From positions 80,998-144,997 of the forward strand of contig VTPC01000402.1 in NCBI GenBank assembly GCA_011009095.1: a DNA stretch of 64,000 bases, written 5' to 3'. The stretch is from Ignelater luminosus. Lineage: Eukaryota; Arthropoda; Insecta; Coleoptera; Elateridae. The notes under the pieces were generated by a model. The model was not told the DNA's origin and ran no database searches. It saw nothing but the letters and a program-made list of their open reading frames with translations. Positions 44,516-57,100 of this stretch are shown one piece after another (the first letter of the stretch is position 1; the number at the start of each line of letters is the position of its first letter). The position numbers were made by a program, and so were the translations under genes.

Positions 44516-44794
44516 GATTGTTTGTTTACTTTATTTTGAGATTTCTTTTGTTTTACCTTTGTTTATTGTTATTTTTCTTCGCCCTGTTTTTATTTTGTTT
44601 ATAATTTTGTTGGTTTAGATTTAATGGTGTAGGTTGTGGGTGCTATTGGAAGTCCAACTGAAACTTGACATTGATTTCTTCAGTGTTTCCCCGATTCTCT
44701 GTTGTTACTAGGCATGGGGCAATCTCGGTTGTAGTGTCTGGCAGAGTAGTGGCGGCACTGCGGTAGGGTTCGTTGGTTGCTTTCTGCTGTCGTT

Positions 44795-45060
44795 CTAGGC
44801 TTCTTTCAGTCTTGCTTTGATGTCAGCTGCTCCAGTAACCAGGACTGCGAGGCCTGCCGGGGTGCTGAAAGCACAATGGACGACCAACTCGCTCTTTATT
44901 AAAATCTTGCATAAGGTGACGAGTTTAGCTTCATCTAGGGTTGGTGCTACGTGTTTCACTAGGAGTTGCTTCTCGATGAACTCGATTGCTGGTTCGTCTT
45001 CTCGTCGGTTCTTTCAGGAACGCGGCTTTGAACTCTGCTTCCAGCCTTTTTTCGGTTTTC
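44795..45060 (-). pseudogene. ORF1-like coding remnant
   Basis: On the - strand, LEAEFKAAFLKEPTRR (about 45060-44998) continues after a frameshift as EPAIEFIEKQLLVKHVAPTL, then DEAKLVTLCKILIKSELVV and GLAVLVTGAADIKARLKEA, and ends at a stop (44795-44797). The amino-acid composition and continuity look protein-like. Its position upstream of the RT remnant suggests ORF1 of the same element, but I recognise no zinc knuckle or other defining motif. Confidence 0.4.
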
Positions 45061-45299
45061 TCTGTGGAGCAATTGTTGTACCTAATACGACAGTGGCGAT
45101 TTGTATTCATTGCTGCTGCATCAGCCGGATGATGTTTGTGAGTCTAATAGACTCGGCTACGGCTTTGCTATAGCTATGTTTCTAGGCTGGAATACGAATG
45201 ATTTGATTATTTCTCGTTTTAGTTCATTTCGCAGTGATTATCTTCTTGAGATATACGATATTTATTATGAGATTTTCCAATTGGTTACAGTAGTCTGAC

Positions 45300-47840
45300 T
45301 AGTAAAAGTTTGCTACATCTTGTGATCACCTTAATGGAATTCATTATCTCAGGTATATCTAATGCAACTCGTTGAGACTGTAGATATGTATACTAGCTCC
45401 ATTCATTTCTAGAGTTCCCTTATAGCCCTGGGATGATAACAGACAGTAGAGAATGTCATTAGCAACAAATCTTCCAACCAGGCGATCACAGGGAACTACA
45501 TTGCTTTATTATCAGTGATATTTGCCAGATATCGACATGATACGTGAGGAACTAAATTTGAATCGCCTAAGATATTCTACACAATACACTTTGCTCAAAT
45601 TTTATAGCTCCCTCAAAAGTCGAAACGTAGAAAGCGCGTTGGACTAGAGCAATTGTACAACAATCAAACTATGACGCTGGATTAAGAAATTTCACCACAT
45701 TAAACAACCTTCGAAATTTTGAGTTGGCAAGTCATGTTCCTAGTACGATATGCAATATTTGACCACATACACTCACTGATCGAATTCTAGCAGGAAACAC
45801 ACAGAACGCATGAGCTGGTCTTGCTCCTTCCGTATTCAACAACGAACTAACTTTGATAGTTGTAAAACTATCTGAAGGGACATATTTTGTTTTAAGACGG
45901 CAAGAAACTGTTGTATGGTAACGATCGCAGCAATCATTAAAAATAACAGTATGTAGTATGCAATTCCTTAAAACTGAATTTATTCTGAAACCGAGGATTA
46001 AAATTTTGTAAGGTACCGTTTATTATCTCCTGCTGTATTAAGACTTTCTTTGTCATGTTTATTAAGAAGCTTTATGCATATTATAATTTTACTCTTCATA
46101 TTTTGTATTATACATGAGGTTTTTGATACTGCAACAAACCTATCAACTGACAGAAAGAAGCATTATACTATGGAAAATAGAAAGTCACTAATAAGGAAAA
46201 CAGATATTACATTGAAAATAATAAATAAAAAAGTACCTCTCTAGAGTTTATTAATTCATTAAGATAAGATGCTATTAAACGGTAAGTATTCAGATATCGA
46301 CGTTTTTACGTTAAAAATCTGTGATGACCTCGACAATTTATAAATGCATCTGGAAACTTTCGATACGCTAGATGCACGTTACGCATGATTTATTACCTCG
46401 TTCTGTCTATGGTTAATTTGAATAATAATCTACTCAATTATTATTTCTTCATTCATAATATTTTACTTATTTTTCACGGTTATATTGCAAGATAAATAAT
46501 CATCGTTTAGGTTTTTCTCACCTTTAAGTAAAAGTTTTTAAGTTGTAACACCTCCATACAGTGATACTCGTAGCGTCATAGTATAGATATAGTACTAACG
46601 GTAGATGATAAGAACAAAGAGAGACTTAAATGCTTTAAAATTGAATAAAACAAACCACACATCCCAGGAGCGTATATTTTTAGTTTGCTCAATTTAATTT
46701 TGCGTATGCAAATTAGAAAAATACGTTTTTAAGTAAGGACTTTTTTTCATAAAAATCTACATTTGAAATAATAATAGTAATTAATGATTGTCAAATCAAG
46801 TTCATGACAGCTAATGGTTATTCGTGTGGAAATTTTTAATCGTTCACAATTAAAACTAGAAGATATGTGCTAGAGATAATAGCAAAATGCCAAGAGATAT
46901 AGTCTACTTTATGTAAAATTTAATCTCTATTATCTTATTTCCGTCTTCTGTCGTTTAATGCCCTTCGTCTACTTTTAATACATTAATAAGAGACAGAGTA
47001 TGTTTAAACTAGTTGCAATTACTCTGGATATTCAGAGATAGTGACATACGGACTTATAACCAGTCACGACTTAAAAGATCATTCAACCTAATAACTTATT
47101 ACCACTACTGGTTTTAGAGCGTACTGTGTGCATTAAATTCTGTCTGTCTTCATACTTACTCTAATACCGTAATTCTATACGAAAAGACCGCATAAATGCA
47201 GGAAGAGGCAACTTCGCGTAATATAATAATGATTTTAATAAAATTTCGAACAGCTTAGCATGTTTTAAGGTTTTATTTACAAGTAACATGCGAACGAGGG
47301 TAACGCACACCAAAGTATTTAAACGAAAAGCGGAATTTTGTTTGGTATGCCCCAGAACGAAATTAATTATGAACTGAATAGATACGTAATTAGAGAAGTT
47401 CTATTTGTTTACCGAAAACTGTTTTTCATAACAATGATAGGTTAGGGAAATATACATAATGAAATTTTTTTAAATTAATTTTAGGTAGTGTGTATAATAC
47501 AAACAAATAAGTTTCCCAGTTTTTTTGTATTAAATAAAACAATAGAAAAAAGTTTAACGTCTCATTAATTACCTGTGTGTACAGTATGTTCCATTCTAGA
47601 TCATTTATAGGGTGTTTCGGTTATTAGTAAAGATAGAGCGATGGGATTTACACCGAACTTTTTTGTTTGGCCAGTTAAACCTGCAAGTCGAAATAACTGT
47701 TGTTTCTAGTTTTGTTTCCAAGTTATTATTCAAGCGTGCCAATAAAACATACAATTCACGTCATCTCTTCTATACAACTTAAAGCTTCTTTGGTGAAGAA
47801 GCCAATTCTTAAGTTTTTTTTGCTTGTAAGACTTGTAAGA
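45300..47840. other. No gene recognised apart from repeat fragments
   Basis: AT-rich. Contains the dispersed repeat at 45764-45850. Near 47609 the words TAGGGTGTTTCGGTTATTAG resemble a transposon terminus but no partner was found. The 64-residue frame at 46050-46244 has no supporting feature. Confidence 0.45.
45764..45850 (+). repeat. Dispersed repeat, copy 2 (partner at 25889-25970)
   Basis: Contains CACATACACTCACTGATCG, CAGGAAACACACAGAACGC and CGTATTCAACAACGAACTAA in the same order as the partner copy. Divergence is substantial, with small indels. No coding frame. Confidence 0.55.
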
Positions 47841-48062
47841 ATGAAGAGCAAAAAAATATTGCGAAGACTATTGAGTTGTAATATGATTATTGATTACGAT
47901 GGTAGAGACAAGCTGGACCAAAATTGGTATAGAGTTTTGTGCTGTCTACTTCTTATATTAGTATGGACAATAATCTTGATGTTTTTCCTGTTTGCATGTT
48001 TTGGCAAACTACTTGGTGTAAATATTATGTGGTATAATATAACACTGAAACAATTGATTTGA
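47841..48062 (+). CDS. Hypothetical 73-aa single-pass membrane protein (uncertain)
   Basis: From ATG 47841 the frame encodes a basic start (MKSKKILRRLLSC), an acidic-polar middle (MIIDYDGRDKLDQNWYR) and a very hydrophobic segment of about 28 residues (residues 32-59, with LCCLLLILVWTIILMFFLFA), then a short tail. The frame stays open upstream to 47700 without better starts; 47841 is preferred because the basic segment begins there. I recognise no family. It may be chance: AT-rich DNA readily encodes Leu/Ile/Phe-rich stretches. Unusual charged-then-hydrophobic order is the only reason to list it. Confidence 0.2.
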   Translation: MKSKKILRRLLSCNMIIDYDGRDKLDQNWYRVLCCLLLILVWTIILMFFLFACFGKLLGVNIMWYNITLKQLI

Positions 48063-50265
48063 AACTTGAACGGAGAGCCTGGAAAAACATGGCTAGGCTA
48101 ACTTCAAGAAGGAAGAATTTATAGCTTCCTCCATAACATCTATCTAAATTGTTTTCTGGAAGATTCTTTGTTTTGTGCTTGCAAACACACCATCTTCAAA
48201 GTTATTTATCTTCTGTGGATTATGAAGGACCATTTAAACGAAACCACTAAAAAGCAGATGTACCAAGCAAAAAAAAACAGATTTTAACAATTTACTTTTT
48301 TCCCATTCCCAGATAGAATTTTGGCAGAAACCAAGAAACTTAACTCATTTGATAAACTACGTAGTTATTTCCAAAATCCAAGAAGTAATATCCTATATGA
48401 TTTTATTCGATTCTCTGTTTCTGCTGTACGATACTTTGCAGCGAAATCAAAAATCACTGTTTGGTCTCGCTAACGTTTCTCCATCGCGTCTTCCTCATTT
48501 CTCATTCAAACGAAGCTATTGAAGGCTACCGCATCCACATTATGTGCAAATCACTGAAATCAATTCAACCGTATCGCAGATTGAGATTTGGAATTTTTCA
48601 AAACTATTTTTTTAACGTTACTTCGAGGAAATAAGAACTTTCACGTTTGGACCATATCAGATTTGAACTGAGCCCAGTGTTTTACCTTCAGGAATTTTGT
48701 TCTTTTTGCTTGGTCTGCTTGCGTCATGATCTAACCTTGGTTCTCTTCTTCTTTTTACGTGCTTTCTCATGATAGTGGGACGCTGTGTTTCAACTGCAGC
48801 ATGAGTCAGGAACTTTGACCAAGTATAGCTTGATTCATGTGCCAGTTTTTAATGCTCGTTCTTAAAGTTAATCGTTTCTTTACTTTACGAGTCTATTAGT
48901 AAAAATATTTAGTTATTTGAGAAGAAGAAAGATTCGGTCAGAAATGAACAGTGTGAATAGGATCAATTATCAGAACATAGTCGTTTTTGTGGATCATCAG
49001 TGATTCCTATGCAAATCGTCGTATGTTATAATCAATGTTCATGCTTCTGTTTTCGGTTTGTTGGTTATTCCATCTCTCGATGGCTTTTGTGCTCATTAAT
49101 CGTTTAGTTCTTTCCTTTTTTCTTTGTTTCTGTAAATTTGTTCAATGTCTTAAGTAAATCTGGGAAGGAATACAGACTGGTTTAAGTTCGGTCAACGTCA
49201 ACAATCAGATGATTGCTGCGTCTGGTGCAGTCCCATTTCTCAAACGCAAATACATGATTACACATCTTCAGTAACTGGGGAATATTAACTTGAAGTGGAA
49301 TTCAGAAACTAAAATTTTTTAGACTGTTGACATTGATTTCCTGCTTTGTAGTTAAATCCTAGAGTACCAAATCAAGGCCTAGCCACGCCCTAAGCAGAAT
49401 ATATTTGAAGGTTAATAATTTTCAGGTTTGGTGATGACTGAGTTAATTACAGTCTACTCTTCGACTTATTTTGAAAAGTATAAATGGCTAAATTCCCAAT
49501 TCGACTGTCTTTAAGTCTACCGGCTGCACTCCTTGAAAACCGAAAATTTATTAGGTCTGCATAGATATGACTAAACTAAATTATTAAGGCTAACTTTAAA
49601 ACACGCATCAAATCAAATGGTACAAGCCCTAGATTTCTTTTAAAGACGTTTGGAATCTCCCCAAATTGGGAAATGCTGGCCTATACTACAAGCTATATTA
49701 CAAAAAGCGGTCACCTGTTCCGAAGGGTAAACGCATAAGAATTTCCAGTCATTTGTTTGTCCTTGTTTTTCTGTCTAGATTCTGACTAGCACAATTTATG
49801 TTAGTAAATGTACATAGTATCATTGAGAATGAGTATATCAAACGACATCTCGATATCTCCACTAAACTCCACTTGTCAACATTACTGATCTGCCTTAAAA
49901 ACAATTATTATTCCGAGTCCTAAGTTTCATACAGTTTTTCTTCGGGCAGTATTTGTATTTGTATCGAGAGTACAGGATCCCACAATTGGAATCATTCGGA
50001 TCATTGAGTGTTACGATTCACATTTATCTCCGACTGTATTCGATTTCTCGCTGCGGTCGTCACTGCTTTCATGCACTGTCGTCTATGCTCGTCCAGACGT
50101 CGATTTTCCTTAACTCAGACCGAGGTCTCGCAATAAGAGAATTCTTTTTCAAATATTCCGAGCCCACGAATACTTTGTCCTGAGGCTCCGCAAAACTTCC
50201 AGTAGGTCCTGCTTTCAAGTTCATTTGGTTGGTACAGGACAGCCGGGTTAATAAGTTTTTCTATA
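48063..50265. other. No gene recognised
   Basis: Moderately AT-rich sequence with interrupted frames on both strands. A few words (GTATTTGTAT, GAGTACAGGAT) recur near 60380-60400, hinting at an old dispersed repeat. No termini or coding remnants. Confidence 0.45.
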
Positions 50266-50267
50266 TA

Positions 50268-51105
50268 CAGGGTGATCATTTTAAAACTTTTCACCTTGAA
50301 TAACTCTTTAATTAGTAAAGTTATGAAAAATCCCTGAAACACGTCGATTTTGTTTTGGAGGGGGACATTTAATAACCTACTCTAGTCAGTTGGGAAATCT
50401 TTCACCCTCCCCGCTAACCACCTCCGCCCAAAATCTTAAATGGCACTACCCCATGGGCAATATATCATTTTCAAGGGTGTAAGATTCTCCATCTTTCACA
50501 TCAAAGGAAATTAAAATCGGCCGTTCGTGAATTAGAGCCAAAAATGTATTTAATTCAATCAATACGTTTCTGTCTCTTGTTGACAAACGGCTGGGCTGAT
50601 TTTAATTTTCTTTGATGTAAAAAATTGAAAATTCTATACCCTTTAAAATGATATATTACACATGGGGTAGTGCCATTTAAAATCTTAGTAGACTTTCACC
50701 CTCCCCCCAATCACTTCCACCCCAGAATTTTAAACGGTACTACCCTATGTGTGATATATTATTTTAAAGGGTATACAACAATCAATCTTTTACATAAAAA
50801 AAAAATTAAAATTGACCCAGCCGTTCGTGAACTAGAAACAGAAGTGTATCGATGAAATTAGATACATTTCTGTCTCTAGTTCACGAACGGCTGGCCCGAT
50901 TTTGATTTTCTTTCATGTAAAAGATTGAGAATCTTATACCCTTTAAAATGATATATTTTGGGGGGAGGGTGAGAATTCCCCAACTGACTAGAGTAGGTTA
51001 TTAAGTGTCCCCGTCCAAAACAAAATCGACGCTTTTCAGAGATTTTCAATAATTTTACTAATTAAAGAGTTATTCAAGGTGGGAAGTTTTAAAATGATCA
51101 CCCTG
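50268..51105. mobile_element. Nested-palindrome MITE, 838 bp
   Basis: Starts CAGGGTGATCATTTTAAAAC and ends with its inverted copy. TA lies at 50266-50267 and 51106-51107. The outer arms pair over at least 130 bp (for example AACCTACTCTAGTCAGTTG / CAACTGACTAGAGTAGGTT). Inside, each half carries its own hairpin built on CCGTTCGTGAACTAGA (50518-50595 and 50815-50900), flanked by inverted copies of TACCCTTTAAAATGATATAT. The structure is palindromic at two scales. There is no coding frame, so this is a non-autonomous mariner-superfamily element. Confidence 0.9.
50815..50900. repeat. Near-perfect ~34-bp-stem hairpin inside the MITE
   Basis: CCAGCCGTTCGTGAACTAGA and onward pairs with its inverted copy ending TTCACGAACGGCTGG, with about two mismatches around a loop of roughly ten bases (GATGAAATTA). 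A diverged version lies at 50518-50595. Confidence 0.85.
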
Positions 51106-51107
51106 TA

Positions 51108-54100
51108 TGTATATGTAGTTAGTCATCAGTAACGAACACCGTATAAGCATACAGAATTGTACTCTATAGCCAGGGTTAGGCAAATCTGGCTTTTAAAGCC
51201 GAACTGGCGTGTATAACGATAAAACACGTTCACTATTTACAGTTCGAACTCAAAACTAAATTGTTTGGTTAGATGAAATATGCTAGATGCTTAGCATGCT
51301 ATGATATCTCTATGTAGACTGGATTTTGGGAAAAGTAGGTTACTATAAAGAAAATTTCCGTTTTGAAGATCAATTTATGAGTGATTTTGTTTTTCCAGAA
51401 AAATCCATGGGTTACTAGGTAGGTATTCACTAAAAACGAATTTCTTGAAAGCCAAATATTTTTGGAAAAATGATAGATTTTTACTGATGTAAGTTGTATG
51501 AAATTTCTATGATATCCAAGTGTTATTTTTACTTATGGGAACCTTTAAAGAATTGATAGGAAGAATTGAAAATGCTGCACTTCAAATATAAAACTTAGAA
51601 GATTTTGCAAATGTATATCGTTGAGCTGAAATATTTCAAAAACTAGAACTTTAAGTATGAGGTTTATTATGAAATTCCATTTTTCTCGTCCTGATGTAAA
51701 TCACACTGTATATCCAAGATTAATGGAAATCGGTTTGGTAGTTTTCGAAAGGGCAAGGGCAAAAGAGCGTAATTTTGGAACTTTGGCATTGCTTTGTTTC
51801 TATATAACGCCAAATGAAAAAGAAAAAGAATAAATTCCAGTTGTCAATGTAATAGGTTGATCAAAAAACTCTAAATGTGTTGGAAGGCAAATAGTGCTTT
51901 CGAACTTCATGATTTTTTTTTGCAAATCAATTAGGAGAAACTTGAAAACCAGAAATCATAATATTGTCGATTCGACGTACTTGAATGACTGGTATATACA
52001 GAATGGAGCGCAGCTGCATTTGCATGCAATCAGTATAGTTCTGAATGCAAAAGTTTCTTAAAGGAATATTCTTTCCTTAAGAAAATATCACTGAACACCA
52101 AGTAGATGGATTTTTATATTAAAATACATAAATTAGGCCCGCTTAATATCCTGCCTTCCCTGTCTAGATACCCATGGTAAATTGTAATATCTAGAGCTTA
52201 TTTGAAAAGTAGTTTATTGAGTTGTGTTTGCTTTGCAGACTGAACCACCCAAAACTTAATACTTGAATAAACCACCACTAAGGTCTTTCAAATTTATTCC
52301 GGCATAACCTATAAGTTTATGTTGGTTTCGCAGTCGATATTGGAACTAATCCTAGTTCAATATATTGGAATTTATAAACTATTTAAATACCTTATTATTT
52401 ACAATTATTTTTTTATTTAATTTTATTGGAAAAACAATTTCTGCATTATTAATGTGAGAAAGTTGAGTTGTTTGAGATACAATGAAAAATATTTTTAATA
52501 TTATTAGTTCTGATAATAATAAAACTTTGAATAGAAAAGTACTGAAGACTAATAATAACTTCTACATTTTCAATTATTTTCCAAATGAAACTTTCTAAAA
52601 ATACACTAAATTATGTATACAATATACATCTTTTTGGGCTTTGTTTAATTTAGTCAATTTGTTTTGTTTTCGTGGAACCGACATTTATTTTGTATGTAAC
52701 AGAAATTCTAGAAGATCCTTATAAATACATCGCATTTTCAAGTTACTCTCGTGGACGACGTAGAGAGGATACGCTTTGAATTCCTTTTTTTAAGGGTCGT
52801 TTTTTTCTCCAGATATAACATATCAGAGGGTTAATTGGACGCAACGATTTTGTAGTTTTCTTTTGTACTCTTTTTTTCGGCCTTTTGTATCATTTTTGTT
52901 TCCCCTTGTAGTTCGTTTCAGGATTTCTTTTTTTCTATCTGACCAAACAAGCTGACCGTAATTAGACAGAGGTAAAAAAGTCATACATAGGTATAAAATG
53001 TGTTCTCTGTATAATAATCAAATTGCGCTAATGTAATATTGGAAAACTGCGATTTAAAAATGGAGTATGTTCGTGTTGCGAACCAATAAAAATGAAATTT
53101 CCGTATAACTTAATTAGCCATGTAAATAACAAAAGTAGACCGCAACCAACTTTTTAATACACACTATATTCCGATCTAACTTGTACGGAATTTAAAATTT
53201 TTAATTTAAAAAGAATCACGATATACCAAAGTTTTAATAACTTACTTTAATTGAATTTTGTTTCTGTTTACTTATATCGCTACATAGTTACACATAGAAA
53301 AAATCGTAGTATACGGAAACAATTTTTTCCCTGCTTATCTTGTATCATCATCGCTAAAGGATAGTGGCGATACATTGAGAGGGTTATTTTAAAATTCAAA
53401 GAGGTTACTCACCCATTCCTTTACAATTCTCACGCTCAGGAAAAAACTTTAGCCGCTTTTAAAGCTTTTGTAAATTGCTCCTTAAAATTATTTATGTGAC
53501 GGCTTTGACATTCTTTCAAAAGTTTCAAGCAAACATGAAAGTCTCTAAAATTAAAAATGATGGAAAAGTGTATTCGTTCTGGATGAAAAAGAAGGTGGAT
53601 TGTAGTAAAACAGTAGTAGCTATTCTGGAAATACTTTGACATTCAATCATTTAAGGATGCCTTTGGGGTAAAAAAATAAAGAAGTTTTTTTAATCTTTAT
53701 TGGAAAATATCTTTCACTTTTCTCGTTTAGGTCACATTAATGTCTTGGCAGGAACTTTTATAGAAAGTTAAAATTGGAGTTGCTTTTATATCAAACTAAT
53801 ATTGACGTTTTTAGAAACACTAATTTCAAAGTACTAACATTATCATCAATTCAAAATTCGTCACTTTAATTAGATAGTTCAACATTTTTATTTTCAACGT
53901 GTTTATCCTCTTACTTTCAATGTTGGATTACCTACTTCTGGATGTTTATGTTGTGATTTTTACCTATAAGTACAATCATTTTTACAACTTGTTAACTATG
54001 AAGTTTTTATTCTCTTCAAATTTGGGTCTGCAGTGAAATTAAAATTAGTATACGCTTTTAAAATGTTTTTTTTAAATTGAAAATCTGAGAACTTATTTTT

Positions 54101-57100
54101 CAGAATCTTCCAGTATCAATCAACCAAACTGTTTAGACAATCTACGGGAAACGAAACTTCAAGTTTGGTTTTTGTTAAACACCAGGTGATTTGCATACAC
54201 TGCCTTTCAATGAGAATTATTTACTCTAAATTAATTTTGTTCTTGGTCAGTATTGAGATTGAGAAAAACCGTGAAACACATCAACTTTAGTATCAAACGA
54301 GACCCGATATGGTATAAATTTTGTGAATTGAAACGCATATAGTTCTGTGTACGACTTTGCCTGTCTTATAAATAAGTCTGGTCTGCCAGCTCCAAACCAA
54401 AAGTTTCTCAAAAATTTTTTAATGAAACGTGTGGAAGATTCCAAACTTGTATTAACTCATATGTGTCGTTTTTATTAAGGACCTTGAATAATGACTCTAT
54501 ATAGCGTCAAACGTATATGGTACCAATTTCTTCTAAATACTTATACAGAATACTACCGTCTTTTCATTAAATATAGCACCTATATTTTGAACTACTAGAT
54601 TTTGGGCATCAAGGTCCAAACAGTTTTTTTGGCCTGTATCCCCTTCTCTGATTTTATCATGCACAAATGGCAGTTAGACACATAATTAAAGAAGTTTTCA
54701 ATTGAACTAATACATGATCGTACTTGCCATTTGGATTTTTCTAGGGATGGTTAGTGGGCCATATCGTGTCTTCCTTGATACTAACGTTGACGTGTTTCGG
54801 TATTTCTCGCAATATGGCCAAGAAAAGAAGTTCTGTAGCTGTACTTAGTTTACTTTCGTATGGACATCTATGAATCGGAACCAAAAAGCATCCAGCTTAT
54901 AAGGCACGATTTAGTATTTTTGTTGTTAAAATCTTGCAATTTCTGCAGTTTTCTAGTTTTGATTTTTTCATTTCTTTCCTTTTCTTCTTTCCGAAATCGG
55001 TCCATACCTTCTTTGACTTGTCCCGTCTTCTTCATGGTGTATTCTTTATCTTTGCGATCATCAATCTGTTCACCAGCACTAGTTTTGAGTAAACTTAACG
55101 AGCATTTTTTAGTTTTCTATTAACAAGCAGAAGCCCATGGCTTGTAGCTTGTTATGGATTAAGCTCAGAGCTTGGTAAAGAAATGAACTAACCATCCGCT
55201 TCCAGTATGTCACATATTATGGCTTGTAACATTTTGTTCTGCATGTACTATCAATTTGCAAAAGATGTTGCTTTATCTTCTTTGAATCGTGAACCGCATA
55301 ACACGGATTTCAAGGATTTCGGTTTTAAAGAAATTTAAATCGCAAATACATTTTTTCTATGAGATTTCTCAGATTTGTAGATTTTACCATACAAGTTTTG
55401 CTGAACAAGTATTTCCGATTTGTCTTAATAAGTAAACCACGAATTTCTCGTTTACATTTATTGAAAGATGCCATTTGTAAGTGGTAGAATTCACTTGTTA
55501 CTTGGTGATGCAGGAATGATAATCTCCACAGACTTCTTGTGTGCCATAATTTCCAGCAAGGACTGTCCGAAAATGATAAAAATCCAATATTGGCTACAAT
55601 AACCTGATATTAGGTTACGCCATATCAAGCAAACAGAACAGATGAAACTGACAAGACAGACAGATAACTAGCTGGATCAGCAAACATAGTCTTTGGTGGT
55701 TGAGGGTGTTTTGCATTAGTATTAACAGTTTCAGAAAGCCACAGCTTTCATATACTCAGAATTTCAAGCTTTATGACTAAAAGCCGGAAGTCAAACAACC
55801 TTTTTCTATCATGGGTGTAGAGGTGATGATTTTTCCTACCGTTTTCTGGCAATCTGGATTCCTAAGCTGAGTCCACGTGAGTCCTTTCTCCGTGAAGATT
55901 CTAGATTATCCAAAACCAAATTTGAAACTATAGTTCAACGCGGATAAATTTGCGTTCACTCGGCAGTATCCCACTACGGTAGGAATGGGGAAGTGTCCAT
56001 ACCGTTCTTATTGAACATATAGCGTTTTAGCTTCCCTTTTTGCGCAGCCACCTGCAAGTTTATCTGTGTTGACCTTTAACAAAATGTTGCAATGATTCGT
56101 GAATATTACGTCTCTTCTATTTAAATTTGAACTTAACTTCAAAGTTCTTCCATTTTGTTTGCTTCCTTAGGATTCCAATCTAAAGCTTGCCTTTAGTTAG
56201 TTAAAAATCTGCTTATCTCATGACCATTCTATTTCTTTTTAGGAATCTGTTTCAAGAATATCTGTGTTATATATCCGGCTTCTTGACTGCATGATGTTAG
56301 ATTAGGTGCCTTGTCAGAGTTCCCATCGGTGTATTTTTATGTATTACACAGTAAATCAAAATGGAGTGTGAGAACTCTGAAGTGAGATTTTCAACGAAAA
56401 TCGTTAATGTCCGATCAAACGAGTCTATTAAGGAAGGAATTTCTCTAGGTTAAGTCAAATAGAGGCTTTCTCTGAGCTCAAGATTCATAATGTCAGTTAT
56501 TACATGATTTTCTCACATTATTTTAGGTTTTCATCCATAACTCGTGAACGGCAAGATAAATATTTCGTTTTGCTGTCTAGGCGAAGGTGTAACTCAATAA
56601 CTCCGCTGAACATATCATTCAAAATACTTACACCTTAGGTTTCAAAAATTGTCTCAATGTGCATTATGGAAGTTTTAAAAACGGCGAAAGTTTTCTCTGT
56701 CATTATACGCAACATAGCCATAGACACTTGATCAGATTTTGGTCCATAGGTGTCCGACAGTAGAGGTCAAAATTGGATTTTTGAAAGATATTGAAATGGG
56801 ACTTCGAGGTTTTGTTCTACCTAGGAATAAGTTTACAGAAGGAGAAAAAACAAATCTTTTCTCTTTCTAGATTTCGCCACTAGAGGTGACGGGAAAAATG
56901 AACAGAATTCGACTTGAAAAATTGTTTTCTTGATAACGCAAAGAGATAAGCGGATTTGCGGATTTGTAAATAGGAGGCCATCCAACGTTTTTCCTATGCA
57001 AAAGTTTCTCGATAAAAAAAGAAAGACGATCGCCAATTTCAGCCATTTTCGAAAAATGGCGAAAAATAACAATTGCCGATCGCCACTGCATTAGGAAGTC

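Larger units (their letters stand above)
43579..45060 (-). mobile_element. Degraded non-LTR retrotransposon (LINE), 3' part
   Basis: On the - strand, read right to left, the region holds a frameshifted ORF1-like piece (about 45060-44795), then the tail of a reverse transcriptase ORF (44515-44066), then its C-terminal extension (44031-43579). The catalytic RT core (FADD region) is absent, lost between 44795 and 44515. The frames are lysine-rich, interrupted by several frameshifts and stops, and collinear with insect endonuclease/reverse-transcriptase proteins. The clade cannot be assigned from the surviving part. Confidence 0.75.
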
